A program made the position numbers and the translations under genes. The notes beneath the pieces are model-generated. The model did no database searches. It was not told the DNA's origin and saw only the letters and a program-made list of their open reading frames with translations. Source: CAZQQN01 sp964549595 (GTDB lineage: Bacteria; Bacteroidota; Bacteroidia; CAILMK01; CAYYUA01). From it: a stretch of 13,957 nt of DNA. Below, one piece after another: positions 1 through 6,686 of the stretch; position 1 is the stretch's first letter; every line of letters begins with the position of its first letter. The stretch is taken from the NCBI GenBank assembly GCA_964549595.1, contig CAZJWK010000074.1, positions 1 through 13,957 of the forward strand, read 5' to 3'.

Positions 1-50
1 GTTTGCTCAAATCACAACATCAAAGAAGATTATTATTCAAACCATACTGA

Positions 51-80
51 TTTAACGTATTAAATTTCGTTTTAAATTTG
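51..80 (+). promoter_or_regulatory. Candidate Bacteroidota promoter for the GH1 gene
   Basis: TAAATTTG at 73-80 matches the Bacteroidota -7 consensus TAnnTTTG exactly. An imperfect -33 element, TTTA at 51-54, lies 18 nt upstream. Transcription would begin around position 85, only about 9 nt before the TTG start at 94 and about 24 nt before the alternative TTG at 109. The -7 box is seen directly; promoter activity is inferred, and the -33 element is weak. Confidence 0.4.
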
Positions 81-93
81 TGCTTGTTTCACA

Positions 94-1458
94 TTGAGCA
101 CTTTTCATTTGGCTAATAAAGCTGATTTTGGAAAAGAATTCCAATGGGGCATTGCTTCCTCCGCTTATCAAATTGAGGGGGCTTATCAGGCTGATGGGAA
201 AGGAAAATCCATTTGGGATGATTTTACCAACCGTAAGCAAAAGGCCCGGAATAAATCCACAGCCAATGAAGCAACCCACTTTTATTACCATTATGAACAA
301 GACCTGGACCTAATTCAGTCACTAAATTTCAGGAATTTTCGTTATTCCATATCCTGGTCCAGGATATTTCCTGAAGGCAATGGAAAGGTTAATCAAAAGG
401 GGTTAGATTTTTACAATCGGCTTATTGATGCTTGTCTGGAACGTGGTATTCAGCCATGGTTCACACTTTATCATTGGGATTTGCCCTTAGCCCTTGAACA
501 AAAGGGTGGTTGGACAAACCGTGCTATTGTTGACTGGTTTTTGGGTTATGTAGAAACTTGTGTGAAGTACTTTGGAGACCGGGTTAAACAATGGATGGTG
601 ATGAATGAACCCAATGTGTTTACCGGTGCAGGATATGGATTGGGAATGCATGCACCGGGCCGCTTCGGAATGGGAAATTTTTTATCTGCCCTTCATCATG
701 CCCTGGTGGCTCAAGGTTCAGCCGCAAAGCTTATCAAATCATTGGATAACCAGGCCCGGGTTGGTAGTACTTTTTCCGTGACTCCCATTGATCCATACTC
801 AGATGCTGAAAAGGATAAAAAGGCTGCATTGCGTATCCATGCCTTAGTAAATCGCTTATGCGTGGAGCCTTTATTAGGTCATGGTTATCCTTTCGAAACC
901 TTACCTTTCCTGAAAAAGATCAATCGGTACCTCAAAGAAGGTGATGAAGAAAAAATTGCCTTTGACCCTGATTTTATTGGCATTCAGCCTTATACGAGAG
1001 AGGTTGTCAAAAATGCTTTTTTCATTCCTTTTATACGGGCCTGGCGCCTAAACCCTAAAAAAAGGAAAGTGGCATTAACTGCTATGGGATGGGAAAACTA
1101 TCCGCATTCCGTTTTCCGTGCCTTAACCTGGATTTATGGATATAGTAATTGTCCCGATTTGTATATTACGGAAAATGGCATTGCCCTTTTTGATCGGGTT
1201 AATGAAGAGAAAATTGCTGATTATTCAAGAATCCGTTTTTATAGAGAGGCTTTGAAAAGCGCTCTTAAGGCAAGGCAAGCCGGTGTGCCTCTTAAAGGGT
1301 ATTTTGCATGGACTTTTACCGATAATTTTGAGTGGGCAGAAGGCTATGAACCACGATTTGGTATGGTTCACGTTGATTTTGACAACCAAAAAAGAACCCT
1401 GAAAGCATCAGCCAGGTGGTTCAAAGCATTTTTAGAAGGTGAATCAGCAATTGATTAA
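94..1458 (+). CDS. GH1 family beta-glucosidase
   Basis: A 454-residue glycoside hydrolase family 1 enzyme, the usual length for a single-domain bacterial GH1, without a signal peptide and so probably cytoplasmic. GH1 enzymes are retaining (beta/alpha)8-barrel hydrolases releasing terminal beta-linked glucose or related sugars from oligosaccharides and glycosides. Visible motifs: FQWGIASSAYQIEGA at 16-30 (Q26 in the -1 subsite), YHWDLP with H127, the acid/base Glu E172 in MNEP, the nucleophile E360 in YITENG, and the aglycone/glucose-binding stretch DNFEWAEGY at 410-418. The start is TTG at 94; a second in-frame TTG lies at 109. There is no ATG before the conserved core (first internal Met is residue 168), so a non-ATG start is unavoidable unless the sequence has an error. 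It is not beside transporters or other glycosidases here, so the natural substrate cannot be deduced; beta-galactosidase or 6-phospho-beta-glucosidase activity is not excluded. Confidence 0.95.
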   Translation: MSTFHLANKADFGKEFQWGIASSAYQIEGAYQADGKGKSIWDDFTNRKQKARNKSTANEATHFYYHYEQDLDLIQSLNFRNFRYSISWSRIFPEGNGKVNQKGLDFYNRLIDACLERGIQPWFTLYHWDLPLALEQKGGWTNRAIVDWFLGYVETCVKYFGDRVKQWMVMNEPNVFTGAGYGLGMHAPGRFGMGNFLSALHHALVAQGSAAKLIKSLDNQARVGSTFSVTPIDPYSDAEKDKKAALRIHALVNRLCVEPLLGHGYPFETLPFLKKINRYLKEGDEEKIAFDPDFIGIQPYTREVVKNAFFIPFIRAWRLNPKKRKVALTAMGWENYPHSVFRALTWIYGYSNCPDLYITENGIALFDRVNEEKIADYSRIRFYREALKSALKARQAGVPLKGYFAWTFTDNFEWAEGYEPRFGMVHVDFDNQKRTLKASARWFKAFLEGESAID

Positions 1459-1463
1459 CCAAT

Positions 1464-1961
1464 TTATTCATTAAAAGTAATCAGTACTTGGTTTTTATCT
1501 ACCTTGTCTTGTTTTTTAACCGTTACTTCACCAATGGTTGCGTCAGCCGGTGCTTTTAAAATGTTTTCCATTTTCATGGCTTCGAGAATAACAAGCGGCT
1601 GATCCTTGCTTACCTGATCCCCTTCCTTTACTTTGACATCTACTACCATACCGGGCATAGGGGCTTTAATATCCTCAAGCAGCCCGCTTTTCCCAAACTC
1701 CATTCCCAGTTGTGCCAACAACAAATCATAATCATCTTCAAGGGCGATATCGTAAAAACGCCCGTTTACTTTTATGGTAAGGTTTTTATCGGCTTGTTCT
1801 ACAACCGTGGCATTGTATGAAACGCCATTTTGAATTATGTGAAATTGATTTTGCTTTATATTGGCTATATCCAGGTAAAAGCTTTCTTCCCCTATTACGT
1901 AATACCCCTCTTTTTTATCTATGTTTACTTCATGCCGGTTGTTGACAGTTGCTTTATACAT
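1464..1961 (-). CDS. Biotin carboxyl carrier protein (biotin/lipoyl attachment domain)
   Basis: A 165-residue protein whose C-terminal half (about 97-165) is a biotinyl/lipoyl attachment domain. The biotinylation site is EAMKMEN with Lys130, preceded by the PMPGMV signature at 101-106, as in carrier subunits of acetyl-CoA, propionyl-CoA and related biotin-dependent carboxylases. In these enzymes biotin on this lysine is carboxylated by a biotin carboxylase and then passes CO2 to a carboxyltransferase. Residues 1-90 form a beta-rich N-terminal region resembling those of Bacteroidota stand-alone carrier subunits. Stop codons of this gene and the GH1 gene are 5 bp apart, tail to tail. Upstream lies a divergent gene, so it is transcribed alone, with no carboxylase or carboxyltransferase partner in the window. 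The ATG at 1961 is clear. Which carboxylase it serves cannot be told from sequence. Confidence 0.9.
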   Translation of the reverse strand: MYKATVNNRHEVNIDKKEGYYVIGEESFYLDIANIKQNQFHIIQNGVSYNATVVEQADKNLTIKVNGRFYDIALEDDYDLLLAQLGMEFGKSGLLEDIKAPMPGMVVDVKVKEGDQVSKDQPLVILEAMKMENILKAPADATIGEVTVKKQDKVDKNQVLITFNE

Positions 1962-2270
1962 AAATTCCGGTTTGAATGCTTTTGTTGAACCTTGTTACCA
2001 AAGAATAATCCATACAGAACAAAGTATTTCAAATTAAAGGGAAAATTGGCAACTGAAAAAGCCAAACCCCAAGCATCCTTAAATTTTAAAGCTTAGGGTG
2101 CATTGAGTTTTAGGAATGTTTTCAAAAAACGGTTTTATCGGAGAGAAATAATATCGGGAATTGCATAGCGTTTTACAAACAATCATAGATTTTAAGAAAC
2201 CAAAATCAACGAACAAACCATTCATTAAATTTGATCGTTGGTTTTATTGCGGACGCTATGCCGATTGGCT
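1962..2270. other. Divergent intergenic region between biotin carrier and giant T9SS protein
   Basis: No gene is supported in these 309 bp. It holds: a possible 7-bp hairpin (2073-2079 with 2095-2101, complementary if one G-U pair is allowed, 15-nt loop, no T-tract so not a terminator); an 8-bp motif GCATAGCG at 2163-2170 repeated inverted as CGCTATGC at 2254-2261; an 11-bp inverted repeat at 2202-2212 and 2235-2245; and an exact TAnnTTTG -7 box at 2226-2233 for the rightward gene. For the leftward biotin-carrier gene I see only an imperfect box, TATTCTTTG on the minus strand about 40-50 nt before its ATG, with one extra base relative to the consensus. Confidence 0.5.
2202..2245 (+). promoter_or_regulatory. 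-7 box inside an inverted repeat (candidate promoter/operator)
   Basis: TAAATTTG at 2226-2233 matches the Bacteroidota -7 consensus. It sits in the 22-nt space between AAAATCAACGA (2202-2212) and TCGTTGGTTTT (2235-2245), which are reverse complements at 10 of 11 positions, the eleventh being a T-G pair. No TTG or TTTG is present at the expected -33 position; the left arm occupies it. Initiation near 2238-2240 would give a leader of about 30 nt to the ATG at 2271, which supports that start. Regulatory function is inferred. Confidence 0.4.
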
Positions 2271-5200
2271 ATGCAAAAATTTGGTGTGAACACTTTACTT
2301 TGCGTTAAAACCGGGTTTATTGCCCTTTTGATAGGGGTATTAGGCTCATTTTATGCCAAAAAGGTTAATGGGTTCAACCCACCCGGTGATGCCAAAGTCG
2401 TTAAGTTTATTCCCAATAAGGGGCAATGGCATGATAGTGTCCGTTTTAAAGCCAGGATTCCCGGTGGTCAATTGTTTATTGGATCGAATACCCTAACCTA
2501 CCAATTCTGGGATCAAAAGCAATTATCCGATTACCACCACAAACGGGATGAACCCGGCAAATTAAAGACCCATGTCTTGAAGATGAATTTAGTCAATGCT
2601 TCTTCAAAGGCAGAAACTCCTATTGAAACCAAAAGCCCCACTAAAACACGTTACAATTTTTACCAGGGAAAAAGGGGAAAATGGGTTTCCGGCTTAAAGG
2701 CTTACCGGGAAATTACTTTAAAATCGGTTTATCCGGGTATTGATTTGGTATTAAAAGGCCAGGATCAAGGTATAAAATATGATTTTGTCCTTGAACCGGG
2801 TGCTAAACCTGAGGACATTGAAATTAAATGGTTAGGCGCAGATTCGGTATTAAAGGCCAAAAAGAAGCTAAAGGTGCTCACCAGCCTGGAGCCTCTAATT
2901 GAGGAGGAACCAATGGCTTACCAAAGATTAAAAGGGAAGGGTAAAAGGAAAGTACCTTGTGAATTTAACGTTGCCAATAAAAAGGTCAATTTTGATTTTC
3001 CGGCGGGTTATCCGGATAGCCAAACCCTGGTTATTGATCCGAACGTGATTTTTGCGACTTTTTCCGGCTCCAAAGCTGATAACTTTGGTTTTACGGGAAC
3101 TTTTGATTCATTGGGTCAGGCCTATTCAGCGGGTACGGTTTATGGTACCGGCTTTCCCACACGCGTTGGGGGATATGAAGTTAAATTTCAGGGGGGTGAA
3201 AGGGTTTCACCTGAAATTGGCGACATTGAAAGAGATGCGGGAATTCTAAAGTACAGTAAGGATGGAAGTCAATTGCTATATGCCACTTACCTTGGCGGTA
3301 GTAAAAATGAGCAGCCCCACAGCATGATCGTAAACCACAAAGCCGAGTTGATTGTGTATGGGACCACCTATTCATTTGATTTTCCCCTTTCAAACAATGC
3401 TTATGATGGAAATAACAATGGGCAAGCAGATATATTTCTAACCAAATTTTCTCCCGATGGTACACAGTTAAGGGCGTCTACTTTTGTTGGCGGAAGTAAT
3501 GACGATGGTTTGAATGGGAAATATTTAGGAGGCATACAAAAATACCGGAATAAATCCCCTTTAGGCTACAATTACGGGGATCTATACCGGGGAGAAGTGA
3601 TCGTTGATGATCAGAACAATGTGTACGTAGCTTCATCCACGCGTTCCAGGGATTTCCCCACTTCTTCCAATGCCCTGCATAATAATTACCTTGGTGGCTA
3701 CCAGGACGGTTGCGTTTTTAAGATTAGCGGGGACCTTTCTACCCTTGAATGGGGCACATTTATTGGCGGTGGTAACCATGATGCGGCATACTCTCTGAAA
3801 TTAAATGATCAGGGTCAGGTTTACACGGTCGGTGGCACCACAAGTCCAAATTTTGCCGAATTGAGTGATTACCAGTCTCAATTCCAGGGAGGAAAAGGGG
3901 ATGGTTTTATCCTTAAGCTTGGCAGAAAAGGTGAAAAGGCCTTATCGGGAACTTACTGGGGAACGGGTTCCTTTGACCAAAACTATTTTGTGGAATTGGA
4001 CCCTGATGGTGATGTATACGTAACTGGCCAATCCGAAGGGGATATGCCCATCAAAAATGTTAAGATTTTAAATCCTAATAGTGGGCAATTTATCAGCAAA
4101 TTCAGCAGAGATTTAAGTAAATTGTTGTATTCAACAGTTTTCGGGGATGGAAGGGGCCATCCTGATATAGCGCCTTCCGCTTTTTTGGTGGATGTTTGTG
4201 AGAATGTTTATGTATCAGGATGGGGAGGGCGTACAAACCGTTCCTCGAGAAGTGAGGGTACCAGTACCGATGGTTTACCGGTAACACCGAATGCTTATCA
4301 AAAACAAACCGATGGTTCGGATTTTTACTTAACGGTCTTTAGAAAGGGAATGGATTCTTTACTTTATGCCTCTTTTTTTGGTGGCTCAAAAAGTGATGAG
4401 CATGTGGACGGCGGAACCAGCCGGTTTGATGAAAAAGGGATGGTTTACCAATCTGTTTGCGGGGGTTGCCATGGAAATTCGGATTTTCCGGTCACCGAAA
4501 ACGCCTGGTCAAAAACCAATAACAGCAATAGAGGCTGCAACAATGCTTTTTTTAAGATCAAACTTGATGTGGCAAATGCTCCCCCGGATGTGAAAGATAA
4601 GGTAATAAAAGCCACTGCAACGGATACCATCCGTTATCCACTCAAGGTTCGGGACCCTAATCAAGATGATTCTGTTTTTTTGGATTATTCCGGGGACATT
4701 ACCGATACTTCCGAAATAAATGGCCCCGAAGCCCAGGTTCTGAATACCCGGGGCGTAAAAGCTTTCAATGCCAATTTTCGTTGGCCTACCATCTGTGATT
4801 ATGCCGGTGAAGATACTTTCCGTGTGAAACTTGATCTAAGGGACAAAGGTTGTCCCAACCCTAAATCCCGTGAGCAAACCTTGAAAATAGTGGTTGAAAA
4901 ACCTCCGGTTTTTGATCCCCCTGAGATATTTTGTTCACAGGTAGTGGATAGCCACACCATTCGGCTTCGGTGGAATGAATTTAAGAAGGATCCTTATTTA
5001 AAGCATTTTTTACTCATACGGGAAAATCCGGATGGGAGCAAAAAAATCCTGGACTCGTTTGCTAAAAATCAAAGTCAAACTTACACAGATAATAATGCCT
5101 ATAACATCCATACTACCAAATACTGTTATTACCTTAGGAGCGTAAATGTTTGCGGGAAAAAAGGGCCAAGCAGTTATGAAATCTGTACCGGCCCTGATTA

Positions 5201-6062
5201 TAAAAATGTGCCCGATGAAAGGGAGTTATACACGGCAACAGTAAAAAACGACCAATCCATTCGGGTCAAATGGGAAAAAGCCACAGAACCCGATTTTGAC
5301 AAGTATCTGGTTTATCGCAAAAAAGCAGGTAGCAATAATTCCTATCGTTTATACAAAAAAATTGCAAAAAGAGAAAAAACCCGCTTTACTGATAAAAAAG
5401 TAAAAGTCAATGAGCAATCTTACTGTTATAAGCTCAGGGTCAAAGACGTCTGCGGATTCTATAGCCGTTTTAGCAACAAAGGTTGTACGATTGTACTGAA
5501 GGGAAAATCCGAACCCTTTGAGCACAGTTTAAATTGGAATCCCTATAAAAAGTGGTTTTCCGGGGTCGATCATTACACAATTTACCGCAAGGATCCGTTG
5601 GTAGACACGCAATTTAAAGCCATTGCAGAAGTTAAAGGCCAAAAAGTCAATTACCTGGATGATGATTTAAATTATGATGTAGGGGCCTACTGGTATAAAG
5701 TGAAAGCTCACAGAAACCCGGGGAAACCCTCAGAGGATAATAAACGGGTTAGTCAGTCAAATGTGATATACCTTGAACAGGCTCCTTTGATCCATGTTCC
5801 CAATGCCTTTTCAATCAATCGGGATGGAGTTAATGAAGAATGGGGCGTGAAACCGGTTTTTGTGAAAACCATCCATATCCAGGTGTACAACCGCTGGGGG
5901 GCTAAAGTATTTGAAACAACCGACAAACATGAGCGTTGGAGAGGGCCGGAAAGACACAATTATGAGGAGAAATTCGATAATGTCTTCATTTATAAGATCA
6001 CTTACACCGGTTGGGATGAAAGCTTTCATTCCACCCATGGTGACCTGACCATTCTGAAATGA
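2271..6062 (+). CDS. Giant secreted SBBP-propeller protein with type B T9SS (CHU_C) sorting domain
   Basis: A 1263-residue exported protein. The start chosen is ATG 2271, which gives a signal peptide (hydrophobic core about 15-29, possible cleavage after SFYA); a TTG 33 bp upstream would add residues before it and lies at the likely transcription start. Domain order: a DUF7948-like N-terminal region (about 46-258, with PNKGQW); seven SBBP-type repeats, presumably one beta-propeller (259-765); an Ig-like region beginning near NAPP (766-880); three fibronectin-III-like modules (about 885-1170); and a C-terminal gliding-motility-associated/type B sorting domain (about 1175-1263) with VPNAFSINRDGVNE, YNRWG and terminal GDLTILK. 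Such proteins go through Sec and then the type IX system, and stay on the surface or are released. Typical roles are adhesion, gliding or polymer binding, but none can be assigned here. It stands alone and ends 6 bp from the convergent PAP2-like gene. Confidence 0.92.
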   Translation: MQKFGVNTLLCVKTGFIALLIGVLGSFYAKKVNGFNPPGDAKVVKFIPNKGQWHDSVRFKARIPGGQLFIGSNTLTYQFWDQKQLSDYHHKRDEPGKLKTHVLKMNLVNASSKAETPIETKSPTKTRYNFYQGKRGKWVSGLKAYREITLKSVYPGIDLVLKGQDQGIKYDFVLEPGAKPEDIEIKWLGADSVLKAKKKLKVLTSLEPLIEEEPMAYQRLKGKGKRKVPCEFNVANKKVNFDFPAGYPDSQTLVIDPNVIFATFSGSKADNFGFTGTFDSLGQAYSAGTVYGTGFPTRVGGYEVKFQGGERVSPEIGDIERDAGILKYSKDGSQLLYATYLGGSKNEQPHSMIVNHKAELIVYGTTYSFDFPLSNNAYDGNNNGQADIFLTKFSPDGTQLRASTFVGGSNDDGLNGKYLGGIQKYRNKSPLGYNYGDLYRGEVIVDDQNNVYVASSTRSRDFPTSSNALHNNYLGGYQDGCVFKISGDLSTLEWGTFIGGGNHDAAYSLKLNDQGQVYTVGGTTSPNFAELSDYQSQFQGGKGDGFILKLGRKGEKALSGTYWGTGSFDQNYFVELDPDGDVYVTGQSEGDMPIKNVKILNPNSGQFISKFSRDLSKLLYSTVFGDGRGHPDIAPSAFLVDVCENVYVSGWGGRTNRSSRSEGTSTDGLPVTPNAYQKQTDGSDFYLTVFRKGMDSLLYASFFGGSKSDEHVDGGTSRFDEKGMVYQSVCGGCHGNSDFPVTENAWSKTNNSNRGCNNAFFKIKLDVANAPPDVKDKVIKATATDTIRYPLKVRDPNQDDSVFLDYSGDITDTSEINGPEAQVLNTRGVKAFNANFRWPTICDYAGEDTFRVKLDLRDKGCPNPKSREQTLKIVVEKPPVFDPPEIFCSQVVDSHTIRLRWNEFKKDPYLKHFLLIRENPDGSKKILDSFAKNQSQTYTDNNAYNIHTTKYCYYLRSVNVCGKKGPSSYEICTGPDYKNVPDERELYTATVKNDQSIRVKWEKATEPDFDKYLVYRKKAGSNNSYRLYKKIAKREKTRFTDKKVKVNEQSYCYKLRVKDVCGFYSRFSNKGCTIVLKGKSEPFEHSLNWNPYKKWFSGVDHYTIYRKDPLVDTQFKAIAEVKGQKVNYLDDDLNYDVGAYWYKVKAHRNPGKPSEDNKRVSQSNVIYLEQAPLIHVPNAFSINRDGVNEEWGVKPVFVKTIHIQVYNRWGAKVFETTDKHERWRGPERHNYEEKFDNVFIYKITYTGWDESFHSTHGDLTILK
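3045..4570 (+). repeat. Seven SBBP-type protein repeats (one beta-propeller)
   Basis: Within the giant secreted protein, a degenerate unit recurs seven times. Its hallmark is L-L-Y-A-T-Y-L-G-G-S-like, followed by a G-x-(V/A)-Y-x-x-G-x-T strand and often a D-F-P turn. Hallmarks begin at residues 259 (FATFSGS), 335 (LLYATYLGGS), 400 (LRASTFVGGS), 492 (LEWGTFIGGG), 558 (LSGTYWGTGS), 618 (LLYSTVFGDG) and 697 (LLYASFFGGS), spaced 60 to 92 residues. Seven units match a seven-bladed propeller, for which the SBBP family is named. The repeats are seen at protein level only; the DNA has diverged. Confidence 0.75.
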
Positions 6063-6068
6063 AAAAGC

Positions 6069-6659
6069 TTACCAGCCAAAAACGATTAAGGTTAGGATTA
6101 ATCCTATGGCATAACCTACATAAACCTGTTCGGGATGATGGGCATCCAGGTATAGACGGGCTGTACCTACCAACCCGCTAAAAATGATTAAAGCGGCTAA
6201 GGGCCAAATCCCAAAGGTAGATTCGGTTAAAAAAAGGAAAATAAAAAATCCTAAACCCGCTCCTAAAGCGGTGGTGTGAATACTAATTTTCCACTTAAAA
6301 TTAAGGACTAGTAAGACGGCCAGACCGATGGCCAGGCAAAGCAGGAATAAGGTTATGACAAAAGGGAAAGCCACGATTTTAAGGTAGTACCAGGTAGCCA
6401 TGTAAAAGATCAGGGTACCCATTATGGGAAAAAAACGCTTTTCCCGTTTGCCCAACCAAACCTCTCCATTTATTAAATAAGTAAGGGCTATGGGTAGGAT
6501 AATCGTATTCAGAATGATAAACGTTAAGATATAGGGCGCCCCCGAATCCGGGATATAGAGAAAAGGATAATCAGCAATCCATACAAACAGAAATATGAAG
6601 GTAAATAAAAAAACAGGGTGCCCTATGATGGAACACCCGATTGCGATTTTTCTTAGCAT
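6069..6659 (-). CDS. PAP2-like integral membrane protein with degenerate active-site motifs
   Basis: A 196-residue, highly hydrophobic protein with about six predicted membrane segments. The ATG at 6659 is preferred over a TTG at 6686, because MLRKIAIGCSIIGHP resembles the usual beginning of these proteins and the TTG abuts the rpoN stop codon. It resembles the PAP2 (type 2 phosphatidic acid phosphatase) family: K71 to P78 (KREKRFFP) in the place of motif KxxxxxxRP, ISIH with H128 in the place of PSGH, and ARLYLDAHHPEQVYVG (R168, H174) in the place of SRxxxxxHxxxD. The final Asp is Gln178 and motifs 1 and 2 are incomplete, so lipid or undecaprenyl-pyrophosphate phosphatase activity is doubtful. 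It starts 27 bp after rpoN ends on the same strand and is probably co-transcribed. It converges with the giant T9SS protein gene with a 6-bp gap. Confidence 0.75.
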   Translation of the reverse strand: MLRKIAIGCSIIGHPVFLFTFIFLFVWIADYPFLYIPDSGAPYILTFIILNTIILPIALTYLINGEVWLGKREKRFFPIMGTLIFYMATWYYLKIVAFPFVITLFLLCLAIGLAVLLVLNFKWKISIHTTALGAGLGFFIFLFLTESTFGIWPLAALIIFSGLVGTARLYLDAHHPEQVYVGYAIGLILTLIVFGW

Positions 6660-6686
6660 GTAGGGTTGGCATTCATTGATGAGCAA

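Noticed and set aside
2073..2101. Hairpin with 7-bp stem as a terminator or riboswitch
   Set aside because: No T-tract, one pair is G-U, the loop is AT-rich and 15 nt long, and it lies between divergent genes where no terminator is expected.
2238..2270. Upstream TTG start for the giant T9SS protein
   Set aside because: It coincides with the predicted transcription start and would place extra residues before a good signal peptide beginning at ATG 2271.
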